Shown piece by piece: positions 8,039-16,343 of a stretch of DNA of 29,649 nucleotides. Source of the DNA: an uncultured Eubacteriales bacterium (lineage in GTDB: Bacteria; Bacillota; Clostridia; Peptostreptococcales; Anaerovoracaceae). Below the pieces are notes generated by a model, which was given only the letters and a program-made list of their open reading frames with translations, had not been told where the DNA came from and did no database searches. The stretch covers positions 1 to 29,649 of the forward strand of contig CADBFL010000006.1 in the NCBI GenBank assembly GCA_902793875.1, in the 5' to 3' direction. The stretch's first letter is position 1; each line of letters begins with the position of its first letter. The position numbers and the translations under genes were made by a program.

Positions 8039-8350
8039 ATGAGCGAATTACAGAAAATCAGGATCAGAATGAAGGCTTATGACCACGCTCTTCTCGACAA
8101 GTACGCTGCGAAGATCGTAGACACAGTCAAGAAGACAGGCGCTGATGTGAGCGGACCTATCCCTCTGCCGACAGAGAAGGAAGTCGTCACCATCATCAGG
8201 GCGGTCCATAAGTACAAGGACAGCAGAGAGCAGTTCGAGCAGAGGACACACAAGAGACTCATCGACGTCACGAATGCGACAAACAAGACGGTCGAAGCTC
8301 TCCAGAAGCTCGATGCGCCTGCAGGCGTAGACATCTACGTAAAACTCTAA
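8039..8350 (+). CDS. rpsJ: Ribosomal protein S10 (also NusE)
   Basis: 103 residues, full length. It begins LQKIRIRMKAYDH and keeps GPIPLPTEK and the THKRLIDV segment of the family. S10 sits in the 30S head and as NusE takes part in antitermination. AGGAGGAA lies 5 bases before the ATG. It is the first gene of the operon, as in most Clostridia. Confidence 0.98.
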   Translation: MSELQKIRIRMKAYDHALLDKYAAKIVDTVKKTGADVSGPIPLPTEKEVVTIIRAVHKYKDSREQFEQRTHKRLIDVTNATNKTVEALQKLDAPAGVDIYVKL

Positions 8351-8468
8351 TCGTCAATAACTCTAATCCCGGAGTTGTTAGTAAGATCGCAAGTGAGGCC
8401 GGCTGCGACCCAACAGCAGAGCAGGCAAACCTGAGCGATCCGCTGTAAGAACAGGAGGAAATCACAAT
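8351..8468 (+). promoter_or_regulatory. Structured 118-nt spacer between rpsJ and rplC
   Basis: Most spacers in this operon are under 35 nt. This one has a local hairpin AACTC/GAGTT (8359-8363 with 8372-8376), a longer-range perfect pairing GATCGC (8385-8390) with GCGATC (8435-8440), and CTGC/GCAG (8403-8406 with 8416-8419) nested inside. The outer helix ends just before the rplC ribosome binding site, so it could control rplC translation or stability. No promoter is evident. Confidence 0.4.
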
Positions 8469-9104
8469 ATGAAAACATTGCTGGGAAAGAAGATCGGAAT
8501 GACTCAGATCTTCGCAGAAGACGGAACAGTCATCCCGGTCACTGTCGTAGAGGCAGGCCCGGAGACCGTCGTGCAGGTCAAGACGGTCGAGACAGACGGC
8601 TATGACGCAGTCCAGGTAGGATTTGAAGATCAGAAGCCGCAGAGAGTCAACAAGCCGGAGGCAGGCCACTTCGCTAAGGCGGGAGTTGACACGAAGAAGC
8701 ACCTCGCCGAGTTCAGACCGGGCGAGGGAGAAGCTTACGAAGTCGGACAGGTCATCACAGTGGCGGACTTCGAAGAAGGCATGAAGCTGGATGTTACCGG
8801 AACTTCCAAAGGTAAGGGAACACAGGGCAACATCAAGAGACACGGCCACCGCAGAGGACCTATGACTCACGGTTCGAAGCACAAGAGGCTCGCCGGAGCT
8901 CTGGCAGCCGGTACATATCCGTCCAGAGTCTTCAAGGGCAACCATGCGCCTGGAAGAATGGGCAGAGACACAGTGACCGTTCAGAACGTAGTACTCGTCA
9001 AGAAACTCGACGACCGCAACATCATGATGATCAAAGGAGCCATCCCGGGCAAGAAGGGCGGACTCGTAAAGATCAGACCGGCGGTCAAGGGTCAGGATAA
9101 ATAG
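8469..9104 (+). CDS. rplC: Ribosomal protein L3
   Basis: 211 residues, usual length. It begins with LLGKKIGMTQIF and keeps the central extension that reaches the peptidyl-transferase centre (HGHRRGPMTHGSKHKR, then RVFKGNHAPGRMG). L3 is one of the first proteins in 50S assembly. ACAGGAGGAA precedes the ATG. Confidence 0.98.
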   Translation: MKTLLGKKIGMTQIFAEDGTVIPVTVVEAGPETVVQVKTVETDGYDAVQVGFEDQKPQRVNKPEAGHFAKAGVDTKKHLAEFRPGEGEAYEVGQVITVADFEEGMKLDVTGTSKGKGTQGNIKRHGHRRGPMTHGSKHKRLAGALAAGTYPSRVFKGNHAPGRMGRDTVTVQNVVLVKKLDDRNIMMIKGAIPGKKGGLVKIRPAVKGQDK

Positions 9105-9124
9105 GCAGAAAGGAGGAACTGAAA

Positions 9125-9748
9125 ATGGCAAAGTTAAACGTAGTAGACGTTAACGGCAAGAAGGTCGGCGACATCACTCTTTCGGATGAGATCTTCGGGA
9201 TCGAGCCAAACGAAGCCGCAGTACATGCCGTAGTCAAGAATTATCTTGCAAACCAGAGACAGGGAACCCAGTCTGCAAAGACAAGAGCAGAGGTCAGAGG
9301 AGGCGGACGCAAGCCGTTCAGACAGAAGGGAACAGGCCGCCACAGACAGGGAAGCTCGACAGACCCTACACAGGTCGGCGGCGGAGTGGTCTTCGCTCCG
9401 AAGCCAAGGGATTACAGATACTCCCTCAACAAGAAGCTCAAAAAGCTCGCTCTGAAGTCGGCGCTCTCCGCCAAGGTAGCCGACAAGGAACTGATCGTCG
9501 TGGACGAGTTCAAGTTCCAGGAGCCTAAGACGAAGGAAATGGTCAAGGTCCTTGAGAACATCAAGGCAGACAAGAAGGCGCTGATCGTCATGGACGAGAA
9601 GGATGACAACGTAGTCAGATCCGCTCACAACATCCCTGGCGTCAGGACAGCACTGGTAAGCACCATGAACGTATACGAGATCGTAAATCACTACACACTC
9701 GTGCTCACCAAGGCGGCAGCCAAGAAGATCGAGGAGGTGTACGCATAA
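9125..9748 (+). CDS. rplD: Ribosomal protein L4
   Basis: 207 residues, full length. The long tunnel-reaching loop is intact (TRAEVRGGGRKPFRQKGTGR), followed by the GGGVVFAPKPRDY segment. L4 is an early 50S assembly protein and lines the exit tunnel at the macrolide site. In some bacteria it also represses the S10 operon; the leader here would be the place to test that. The stop overlaps the rplW start by one base (TAATG). Confidence 0.98.
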   Translation: MAKLNVVDVNGKKVGDITLSDEIFGIEPNEAAVHAVVKNYLANQRQGTQSAKTRAEVRGGGRKPFRQKGTGRHRQGSSTDPTQVGGGVVFAPKPRDYRYSLNKKLKKLALKSALSAKVADKELIVVDEFKFQEPKTKEMVKVLENIKADKKALIVMDEKDDNVVRSAHNIPGVRTALVSTMNVYEIVNHYTLVLTKAAAKKIEEVYA

Positions 9749-10038
9749 TGAAGACCGGATACGATGTCATACTCAGGCCTATCATCACTGAGAACAGCAT
9801 GGACATGGCGGCGGACAAGAAGTACGCGTTCAAGGTAGCCCTTGACGCCAACAAGACGGAGGTCCGCAAGGCCGTAGAAGAGATCTTCGGCGTAGACGTA
9901 GCCAAGGTCAATATCATGAACGTAAGCGGAAAGAGGAAGAGACTGGGAAGAACTTTCGGAACGACTTCTTCATATAAGAAGGCCATCGTTACACTCACTC
10001 CTGACAGCAAGGAGATCGAGCTCTTCCAGGACATGTAA
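9748..10038 (+). CDS. rplW: Ribosomal protein L23
   Basis: 96 residues, normal length. It contains the family segments YDVILRPIITENS and YAFKVALDANKTEVRKAVEEIF. L23 sits at the tunnel exit and docks trigger factor and SRP. It is translationally coupled to rplD through a one-base overlap. Confidence 0.97.
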   Translation: MKTGYDVILRPIITENSMDMAADKKYAFKVALDANKTEVRKAVEEIFGVDVAKVNIMNVSGKRKRLGRTFGTTSSYKKAIVTLTPDSKEIELFQDM

Positions 10039-10056
10039 TTAAGGAGGCAGTAGGAA

Positions 10057-10890
10057 ATGGGAATCAGAAAATACAAACCAGTGACTCCGGGTCTCAGAGG
10101 AATGACAGTCTCCACATTCGAGGAGATCACCACTGACAAGCCGGAAAAGTCTCTTACCGTCACACTTAAGAAGCATTCGGGAAGAAACGTAAGAGGCAAG
10201 ATCACCGTCAGGCACAGAGGCGGCGGATACAGACCGAAGTACAGGATCATCGACTTCAAGAGAGACAAGGACGATATCCCTGCAACGGTAAAGACGATAG
10301 AGTACGATCCTAACAGAACCGCGAACATCGCGCTCGTCGTATACGCGGACGGAGAGAAGAGATACATCATCGCTCCTAACACGCTCAAAGTCGGAGATGT
10401 AGTTGAGTCGGGTCCTAACGCGGACATCAAGCCGGGCAACGCGCTTCCGATCGCGAATATTCCTCTCGGTACGATCATCCACAACATCGAGCTCAAGCCT
10501 GGCAAGGGCGGACAGCTTGTAAGAGCGGCCGGAAACGGAGCTCAGCTCATGGCCAAGGAAGGAGCTTACGCTCAGGTAAGACTCCCGTCCGGCGAAGTGA
10601 GAATGGTAAGGATGGAGTGCAGAGCCACAGTAGGCGAAGTCGGCAATATCGATCACGGCAACATCCACATCGGTAAAGCGGGCCGCAAGAGACACATGGG
10701 ATGGAGACCTACCGTCAGAGGTTCTGTCATGAACCCTAACGATCACCCGCACGGCGGTGGTGAAGGAAGAGCTCCTATCGGACGCAAGGGTCCTGTCACT
10801 CCTTGGGGCAAGCCGACGCTCGGTTACAAGACACGCAAGAAGAACAAAGAATCCAACAAGTACATTGTCAGAAGACGTAATGGCAAATAG
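10057..10890 (+). CDS. rplB: Ribosomal protein L2
   Basis: 277 residues, normal length. It keeps GIRKYKPVTPGLRGM at the start and, in the C-terminal domain, HPHGGGEGRAPIGRKGP with the conserved histidine near the peptidyl-transferase centre. L2 is needed for subunit joining. AAGGAGG lies upstream of the ATG. Confidence 0.99.
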   Translation: MGIRKYKPVTPGLRGMTVSTFEEITTDKPEKSLTVTLKKHSGRNVRGKITVRHRGGGYRPKYRIIDFKRDKDDIPATVKTIEYDPNRTANIALVVYADGEKRYIIAPNTLKVGDVVESGPNADIKPGNALPIANIPLGTIIHNIELKPGKGGQLVRAAGNGAQLMAKEGAYAQVRLPSGEVRMVRMECRATVGEVGNIDHGNIHIGKAGRKRHMGWRPTVRGSVMNPNDHPHGGGEGRAPIGRKGPVTPWGKPTLGYKTRKKNKESNKYIVRRRNGK

Positions 10891-10904
10891 AGAGGAGCAA
10901 TTCA

Positions 10905-11174
10905 ATGGGAAGATCGCTTAAGAAAGGCCCGTTCGTCGACAAGAAGCTTCTGAAGAAGATCGAAGAGATGAACGCAGCCAACGAAAAACAAGTTATCAAG
11001 ACATGGTCCAGACCATCGACAATTTTCCCTCAGATGATAGGCCACACGATCGCAGTCCACGACGGACGCAAGCATGTGCCTGTATACATCACAGAGGACA
11101 TGGTAGGACACAAGCTCGGTGAGTTTGCTCCGACCAGAACATTCAGAGGTCACTCCGGTGACAGGAAGCTCTAA
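10905..11174 (+). CDS. rpsS: Ribosomal protein S19
   Basis: 89 residues. It begins GRSLKKGPFVD and contains IKTWSRPSTIFPQMIGHTI and the HKLGEFAPTRTFRGH segment. S19 binds 16S rRNA in the 30S head together with S13. An AGAGGAG lies before the ATG. Confidence 0.98.
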   Translation: MGRSLKKGPFVDKKLLKKIEEMNAANEKQVIKTWSRPSTIFPQMIGHTIAVHDGRKHVPVYITEDMVGHKLGEFAPTRTFRGHSGDRKL

Positions 11175-11206
11175 GCAGATAGGTAACAGAAAGGAGAACA
11201 TATACT

Positions 11207-11614
11207 ATGGAAGCTAAAGCAGTAGCCAAGTATGTAAGAATGTCTTCAAGCAAGCTCAAGCCTGTTACCGATCTGGTAAGAGGCAAGGACCTTGCGGAAG
11301 CGCTCACCATCCTCAAGTTCACGCCGGGCAAGGGCAGCGAGCTTGTAGAGAAGGTAGTACAGTCCGCAGCGGCAAACGCTGAGAACAACCACGACATGGA
11401 TCCTGACAGGCTGTATGTAGCAGAGATCAGCGCAAATCAGGGACCGACAATGAAGCGCTGGAGACCGGGCGCACAGGGAAGAGCGGGAATGATCCTCAAG
11501 AGAACGAGCCACATCTTCGTCACTCTTAAGGAAAAGGACGCCCCTGTAAAAGCGGCGCCTAAGGCAAAGGAAGAGCCTGAGGAAGAAAAATCTGAGAAGG
11601 AGGAGGTTCGCTAA
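11207..11614 (+). CDS. rplV: Ribosomal protein L22, with C-terminal extension
   Basis: 135 residues. The L22 core, about 110 residues, is standard: AKYVRMSSSKLKPVTDLVRG, the tunnel loop PTMKRWRPGAQGRAG and a final RTSHIFVTL strand. About 25 extra residues rich in Lys, Glu, Ala and Pro follow, and are probably disordered. The stop overlaps the rpsC start by one base. The next gene also carries a long low-complexity tail. Confidence 0.97.
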   Translation: MEAKAVAKYVRMSSSKLKPVTDLVRGKDLAEALTILKFTPGKGSELVEKVVQSAAANAENNHDMDPDRLYVAEISANQGPTMKRWRPGAQGRAGMILKRTSHIFVTLKEKDAPVKAAPKAKEEPEEEKSEKEEVR

Positions 11615-12507
11615 TGGGTCAGAAAGTTAATCCACATGGAATGAGAGTCGGCGTCAACAAGGACTGGAGCTCGAAGTGGTATGCCGACAAGAGCAACTTT
11701 GCGGATCTCCTGGTAGAAGATAACCAGATCAGAACATTCGTAAAGAAGAAACTGTACAACGCAGGCGTTTCCAACGTCGTGATCGAGAGAAAGGGCGCTG
11801 ACGAGGTCAAGGTCATCGTCATGTGCGCAAGGCCGGGAATGGTCATCGGAAGATCGGGCGAGGGAATCGACGAATTCAAGAAGGCGCTCGTCAAGATGAC
11901 AGGCAAGAAGATCGACGTCAGCATCGAGGAGGTCAGAAGAGCCGAACTCGACGCGCAGCTGACAGCTGAGAGCGTGGCGCAGTCCCTGGAGAGAAGAACT
12001 TCCTTCAGAAGAGCCATGAAGCAGCCTATCGGCAGGACGATGAAGGCCGGCGCCAAGGGCATCAAGATCGTCTGCTCCGGCAGACTCGGCGGCGCCGAGA
12101 TCGCAAGATCCGAAAAGTACAGTGAAGGAAACGTGCCTCTGCACACACTCAGGGCAGACATCGACTATGGATTCGCTGAGGCTGACACGACCTACGGCAA
12201 GATCGGCGTAAAGGTCTGGATCAACCACGGTGAGATTCTCGATAAGGGCCTCAAGGAAGCCGTTCCTAAGTCAGAAGACAGAAGAGACAAGAAGGGCAGA
12301 CGCAATGACCGCAAGGACAGAAGGTCTGACAGAAGATCTGACAGAAGAGACGGAAGAAGATTTGACGGCCGCGAGGCAAAGCCTGAAGTAAAGCCGGCGA
12401 CTACAAGAGTCCGCAAGGCCCCGAAGGCAGCGCCTGCTCCTGCTCCGGCAGAAGAGCCTCAGGTAGAAGCACCTGCAGAGACAAATGCAGCGGAGACAGA
12501 AGCATAG
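11614..12507 (+). CDS. rpsC: Ribosomal protein S3, with long charged C-terminal tail
   Basis: 297 residues against about 215-225 usually. The core has the N-terminal GQKVNPHGMRVGVNKDWSSKW, a KH domain with GRSGEGIDEFKK (~residues 76-87), and the C-terminal domain ending in KVWINHGEIL. After residue ~212 comes an 85-residue tail: first a basic Arg/Asp-rich stretch with repeated DRRS units, then an Ala/Pro/Glu-rich part. S3 lines the mRNA entry site, where it takes part in unwinding mRNA, so a basic tail there could contact RNA (inference). Arg-rich S3 tails occur in other Clostridia. Confidence 0.97.
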   Translation: MGQKVNPHGMRVGVNKDWSSKWYADKSNFADLLVEDNQIRTFVKKKLYNAGVSNVVIERKGADEVKVIVMCARPGMVIGRSGEGIDEFKKALVKMTGKKIDVSIEEVRRAELDAQLTAESVAQSLERRTSFRRAMKQPIGRTMKAGAKGIKIVCSGRLGGAEIARSEKYSEGNVPLHTLRADIDYGFAEADTTYGKIGVKVWINHGEILDKGLKEAVPKSEDRRDKKGRRNDRKDRRSDRRSDRRDGRRFDGREAKPEVKPATTRVRKAPKAAPAPAPAEEPQVEAPAETNAAETEA

Positions 12508-12531
12508 TAACAAGGAAAGGAGAAACTCGCC

Positions 12532-12957
12532 ATGTTAATGCCAAAACGCGTTAAGCGCAGAAAACAGCACCGTGGCAGAATGAAGGGCATCGCCACAAAG
12601 GGCAATGCCGTGGCATACGGTTCATACGGACTTGCCGCTGACGGACGCGGCTGGATCGATTCAAATCAGATCGAGGCTGCCCGTGTAGCAATGACAAGAT
12701 CCATCAAAAGAGGCGGTAAGGTATACATCAAGATCTTCCCGCACAAGCCGGTAAGCAAGAAGCCTATCGGAGTACGTATGGGTTCCGGTAAAGGCGCACC
12801 TGAATACTGGGTAGCAGTAGTCAAGCCGGGCAGAGTTATGTTCGAGATCGACGGAGTCACTGAGGAGCAGGCAAGAGAGGCCATGAGACTGGCTGCTCAC
12901 AAGCTTCCTATCAAGTGCAAGTTCGTCGTCAAAGGTCAGGAAGGAGGAGAGCAGTAA
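12532..12957 (+). CDS. rplP: Ribosomal protein L16
   Basis: 141 residues. It begins MLMPKRVKRRKQHRG and keeps GRGWIDSNQIEAARVAM and GSGKGAPEYWVAVVKPGRVMFE. L16 organises the A-site region of the 50S. ATG 12532 is preferred over the in-frame ATG at 12538 because AAAGGAG is spaced 9 bases before it and the family commonly starts with ML-PKR. The stop overlaps rpmC (TAATG). Confidence 0.98.
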   Translation: MLMPKRVKRRKQHRGRMKGIATKGNAVAYGSYGLAADGRGWIDSNQIEAARVAMTRSIKRGGKVYIKIFPHKPVSKKPIGVRMGSGKGAPEYWVAVVKPGRVMFEIDGVTEEQAREAMRLAAHKLPIKCKFVVKGQEGGEQ

Positions 12958-13157
12958 TGGATCTGAACAAAATCAGAAAGATGACAGATCAGGAAAGGAC
13001 TGCTGAACTCGAAAGAATGAAGCAGGAGCTCTTCAACCTGAGATTCCAGCACGTAACAGGACAGCTGGAGAATCCTGTAAGGATGAGAGAAGTAAGAAGA
13101 GATATCGCCAGAGTAAAGACCATCATGAGAGAGGTCGAACAGGGCAGGAACGCATAG
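12957..13157 (+). CDS. rpmC: Ribosomal protein L29
   Basis: 66 residues. The helical hairpin is typical: a KIRKMTDQE start, LFNLRFQHVTGQLENP in the middle and ARVKTIMRE near the end. The frame is open to an earlier ATG (12915) inside rplP, but ATG 12957 is the family start, with AGGAGG 10 bases upstream. L29 sits at the tunnel exit beside L23. Confidence 0.98.
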   Translation: MDLNKIRKMTDQERTAELERMKQELFNLRFQHVTGQLENPVRMREVRRDIARVKTIMREVEQGRNA

Positions 13158-13176
13158 AAAGGAGGAGTGCTGACAA

Positions 13177-13431
13177 ATGGACAGAAACAGCAGAAAGACC
13201 AGGATCGGTATCGTTACAAGCGATAAGATGGACAAGACCATCGTGGTCGCGACAGAAGACATCGTCAGACACCCTCTGTACGGCAAGGGCGTCAAGAGAA
13301 CTGTAAAGTTCAAGGCTCACGACGAGAACAACGAGTGTGGCATCGGCGATAAGGTCATGATCATGGAAACAAGGCCTCTGTCAAAGGACAAGAGATGGAG
13401 ACTTGTGAAGATCGTTGAGAAAGCTAAGTAA
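13177..13431 (+). CDS. rpsQ: Ribosomal protein S17
   Basis: 84 residues. It contains RIGIVTSDKMDKTIVVA, the loop HPLYGKGVKRTVKFKAHDE and GDKVMIMETRPLSKDKRWRLV. It is a primary 16S-binding protein with an OB fold. AAAGGAGG lies upstream of the ATG. Confidence 0.98.
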   Translation: MDRNSRKTRIGIVTSDKMDKTIVVATEDIVRHPLYGKGVKRTVKFKAHDENNECGIGDKVMIMETRPLSKDKRWRLVKIVEKAK

Positions 13432-13445
13432 GGAGGCAACGCAGA

Positions 13446-13820
13446 ATGATTCAGACAGAAAGCAGATTAAGAGTTGCCGACAATTCCGGAGCTAAGGAGC
13501 TGCTCTGCATCAGAGTTCTCGGAGGCACGGGCCGCAAGTATGCAAACATCGGCGACATCATCGTATGCACCGTTAAGGATGCTACTCCGGGCGGAGCCGT
13601 CAAGAAAGGCGATGTAGTTAAGGCAGTAGTTGTAAGGACCAAGCGCGGCACAAGAAGAACTGACGGTTCGTACGTCAAGTTCGATCAGAACGCAGCAGTC
13701 ATCATCAAGGACAAGAACGACAAGACACCGGTTGGTACGCGTATCTTCGGACCTGTCGCCAGAGAGCTGAGAGACTGCGGCTTCATGAAGATCGTGTCAC
13801 TGGCACCGGAAGTACTGTAG
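13446..13820 (+). CDS. rplN: Ribosomal protein L14
   Basis: 124 residues, usual length. It begins MIQTESRLRVADNSGAKEL and has GTRIFGPVARELR near the end. L14 lies at the subunit interface and forms bridges to 16S rRNA; RsfS binds it in other bacteria. AAGGAGG precedes the ATG. Confidence 0.98.
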   Translation: MIQTESRLRVADNSGAKELLCIRVLGGTGRKYANIGDIIVCTVKDATPGGAVKKGDVVKAVVVRTKRGTRRTDGSYVKFDQNAAVIIKDKNDKTPVGTRIFGPVARELRDCGFMKIVSLAPEVL

Positions 13821-13832
13821 GAGGTGCGAGTG

Positions 13833-14138
13833 ATGCAGATCAAAAAAGACGATATGGTAGTAGTGATCGCAGGCAAGGACAAGGGCAAGACAGGCACTGT
13901 CCTCAGGACGATCCCTAAGAAGAACAAGGTAGTTGTCGAAGGCGTGAACATGCAGACAAAGCATGCCAGGGCAACAAGGACATCCGCTTCGGAGATCAAG
14001 CACATGGAGGGACCTATCGACGCATCCAACGTCATGATCTATGACAAGGACGCCAAGGCCGCTACAAGGATCGGTCACGAAGTGAAGGATGGCAAGAAGG
14101 TAAGAGTCTCGAAAAAGAGCGGTAAGGTAATCGACTAG
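13833..14138 (+). CDS. rplX: Ribosomal protein L24
   Basis: 101 residues from the chosen start. The KOW motif is clear (VVVIAGKDKGKTGTVLR). Two GTG codons (13824, 13830) lie in frame upstream, but the first overlaps the AGGAGG ribosome site at 13819-13824. ATG 13833, 8 bases after it, gives the family start MQIKKDD. L24 starts 50S assembly at the 5' domain of 23S rRNA. Confidence 0.96.
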   Translation: MQIKKDDMVVVIAGKDKGKTGTVLRTIPKKNKVVVEGVNMQTKHARATRTSASEIKHMEGPIDASNVMIYDKDAKAATRIGHEVKDGKKVRVSKKSGKVID

Positions 14139-14154
14139 GAAAGGAGGAGCAGAC

Positions 14155-14706
14155 GTGGAAATCAGACTTAAAGACAAGTATAAAAACGAAGTTTTCAAAG
14201 CCATGCAGGACAAGTTCGGCTACTCCAATCCTATGGAGGTTCCTAAGCTGACAAAGATCACCATCAACATGGGTCTTTCCGAGGCAAAGGACAACGCCAA
14301 GGTGCTCGAGAGCGCAGTGAAGGAGATCTCGCTCATCGCAGGTCAGAGACCTGTCGTCACAAAGGCAAGAAAGTCCATCGCCAACTTCAAGGTCAGAGAA
14401 GGAATGCCGGTCGGAGCTAAGGTCACGCTCAGAGGCGACAGAATGTACACATTCGCCGACAAGCTGTTCAATGTATCTCTTCCGAGAGTAAGGGACTTCA
14501 AGGGTCTCAGCAGGAACTCGTTTGACGGCAGAGGCAATTACTCCATGGGTCTCAAGGAGCAGCTGATCTTCCCTGAGATCGTGTACGATGACGTTGATAC
14601 CATCAAGGGCATGAACATCGTCTTCACAACGACTGCGAAGACGGACGAAGAGGCTCTGGCGCTGCTCGAGCTCATGGGAATGCCGTTTGAGAAGAGCGTT
14701 AACTAG
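14155..14706 (+). CDS. rplE: Ribosomal protein L5
   Basis: 183 residues. The start is GTG, with AAAGGAGG upstream. It contains NPMEVPKLTKITINMGL, GQRPVVTKARKSIANFKVREGMPVG and GRGNYSMGLKEQLIFPEI. L5 carries 5S rRNA into the 50S with L18 and contacts the P-site tRNA. The GTG start is unusual within this operon, where nearly all genes begin with ATG. Confidence 0.98.
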   Translation: MEIRLKDKYKNEVFKAMQDKFGYSNPMEVPKLTKITINMGLSEAKDNAKVLESAVKEISLIAGQRPVVTKARKSIANFKVREGMPVGAKVTLRGDRMYTFADKLFNVSLPRVRDFKGLSRNSFDGRGNYSMGLKEQLIFPEIVYDDVDTIKGMNIVFTTTAKTDEEALALLELMGMPFEKSVN

Positions 14707-14720
14707 CATAGGAGGACAAG

Positions 14721-14906
14721 ATGGCAAAGACTTCACAGAAAGTTAAGCAGACAAGAAAGCCTAAATATTCGACGAGGGCTTATACAAGATGCAAGGTTTG
14801 CGGAAGACCGCACTCCGTCCTCAAGAAATATGGCATTTGCCGTATCTGCTTCAGAGAGCTTGCTTACAAGGGCGAGATCCCTGGTGTCAAGAAGGCAAGC
14901 TGGTAA
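14721..14906 (+). CDS. rpsZ: Ribosomal protein S14, zinc-binding (type Z)
   Basis: 61 residues. Four zinc ligands are present: Cys24, Cys27, Cys40 and Cys43 (CKVCG and CRICF). This short form is the C+ S14 of Gram-positives. Organisms with it often carry a zinc-free long paralogue elsewhere for zinc starvation; none is in the window. AGGAGG precedes the ATG. Confidence 0.97.
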   Translation: MAKTSQKVKQTRKPKYSTRAYTRCKVCGRPHSVLKKYGICRICFRELAYKGEIPGVKKASW

Positions 14907-14921
14907 GATAATTTTCGCAGG

Positions 14922-14950
14922 CCCCGTATATATATGTAAATAAAACGGGG
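14922..14950 (+). promoter_or_regulatory. Hairpin in the rpsZ-rpsH spacer
   Basis: CCCCGT (14922-14927) and ACGGGG (14945-14950) enclose an A+T-rich 17-base loop. The spacer is 74 bases, longer than its neighbours. No T-run follows, so it is not a standard terminator. In E. coli S8 represses the spc operon at the L5 region; a link here is speculation. Confidence 0.3.
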
Positions 14951-14980
14951 AACCGCGTTAAGAAAGGAGAACTAACTGTT

Positions 14981-15379
14981 ATGTCAATGACAGACCCAAT
15001 CGCAGATATGCTGACAAGGATCAGAAACGCAAATACCGCCGGTCATGCATCCGTGGATATCCCGGCTTCGAAAATGAAGAAGTCGATCGCGGAGATCCTC
15101 CTCAAAGAGGGATTCATCAGCGGCTATGAAGTAGTTTCCGACAATGCTCAGGGTACTATCAGGATCGATCTGAAGTACGGTCCTAACCGCGAGAAGACGA
15201 TCATAGGAATCAAGAAGATATCAAAGCCGGGACTCAGAGTCTACGCTAAAGCAGACAGAGTGCCTAAGGTCCTCGGAGGACTCGGCATCGCCATTCTGTC
15301 CACTTCCAACGGTGTCATCACCGACAAGGAAGCGCGCAAGCTCGGAGTAGGCGGCGAAGTTATTTGTTACGTCTGGTAG
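14981..15379 (+). CDS. rpsH: Ribosomal protein S8
   Basis: 132 residues. It begins MTDPIADMLTRIRNA and has SKPGLRVYAKADRVPKVLGG and the final LSTSNGVITDKEAR. S8 organises the central domain of 16S rRNA. Two in-frame ATGs (14981, 14987) are possible; the first fits the AAAGGAG spacing. Confidence 0.98.
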   Translation: MSMTDPIADMLTRIRNANTAGHASVDIPASKMKKSIAEILLKEGFISGYEVVSDNAQGTIRIDLKYGPNREKTIIGIKKISKPGLRVYAKADRVPKVLGGLGIAILSTSNGVITDKEARKLGVGGEVICYVW

Positions 15380-15395
15380 TAAGGAGGAAGACAAA

Positions 15396-15947
15396 ATGTC
15401 AAGAATTGGTGTTAGACCGATAACCATCCCTGCCGGCGTGGAAGTAACGGTAGCAGATGGTAACGTCGTGAAGGTCAAGGGACCTAAGGGAGAGCTCTGC
15501 TCCAAGATCGGACCTACGATGAAGGTAAAGATCGAGGACGGAACGCTCACAGTCGAGAGGCCTGACGACAACAGAGAGAACAGATCGCAGCACGGTCTGG
15601 CAAGAACTCTCATCGACAACATGGTAACGGGAGTTACGCAGGGTTACGAGAAGAAGCTCGTGATCGTAGGAGTAGGATACTCCGCAGCAAAGCAGGGCAA
15701 GAAGCTCGTGCTCAAGCTCGGATATTCCCACCCGATCGAACTCGAGGATCCTGAAGGTATCACTACAGAGACTCCGGATGCGAACACTATCCTTATCAAG
15801 GGGATCGACAAGGCGCAGGTAGGCAACTACACAGCCGACATCAGAGCATGGAGACCGCCTGAACCATACAAGGGCAAGGGCATCCTCTACGATGGAGAAG
15901 TCGTCCACAAGAAGGAAGGCAAGAGCGGAGTAGCAACAGCAGGCTAG
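15396..15947 (+). CDS. rplF: Ribosomal protein L6
   Basis: 183 residues. It begins SRIGVRPITIPAGVEV and carries the family signature in AWRPPEPYKGKGILY near the C-terminus. L6 sits near the factor-binding stalk base. AAGGAGG lies before the ATG. Confidence 0.98.
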   Translation: MSRIGVRPITIPAGVEVTVADGNVVKVKGPKGELCSKIGPTMKVKIEDGTLTVERPDDNRENRSQHGLARTLIDNMVTGVTQGYEKKLVIVGVGYSAAKQGKKLVLKLGYSHPIELEDPEGITTETPDANTILIKGIDKAQVGNYTADIRAWRPPEPYKGKGILYDGEVVHKKEGKSGVATAG

Positions 15948-15963
15948 GAAAGGAGGAAAGAAA

Positions 15964-16329
15964 ATGGCAGATAAAAGCAGAAATGACAGAAGACTCAAGA
16001 GACATGCAAGAGTACGCAAGAACGTTTTCGGAACTCCTGAGAAGCCAAGAATGTGCGTGTTCAGATCGAATGCGAACATCTCGGTACAGATCATCGATGA
16101 TGTGAACGGAAAGACTCTTTGCAGCGCTTCGTCGCTCGACAAGGATCTCAAGAAGGGCATCAAGTACGGCGGGAACAAGGAAGCCGCTGCGATGGTCGGC
16201 AAGGCTATCGGGGAAAAAGCTGTCAAGGCCGGCATCAAAGAGGTCTGCTTCGACAGAGGCGGATACCTCTTCCACGGCAGAGTCAAGGAACTCGCAGATG
16301 CAGCGCGCGAAGCCGGATTGGAATTCTAA
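15964..16329 (+). CDS. rplR: Ribosomal protein L18
   Basis: 121 residues. A basic N-terminus is followed by RMCVFRSNANISVQIIDDV and DRGGYLFHGRVKELADAAREAGLEF. L18 binds 5S rRNA with L5. AAAGGAGG precedes the ATG. Confidence 0.98.
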   Translation: MADKSRNDRRLKRHARVRKNVFGTPEKPRMCVFRSNANISVQIIDDVNGKTLCSASSLDKDLKKGIKYGGNKEAAAMVGKAIGEKAVKAGIKEVCFDRGGYLFHGRVKELADAAREAGLEF

Positions 16330-16343
16330 GGGAGGATACGTAA

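Noticed and set aside
10039..10905. 288-residue minus-strand open frame
   Set aside because: Shadow of rplB; low-complexity Asp/Ser/Arg composition reflects the reverse of ribosomal codons.
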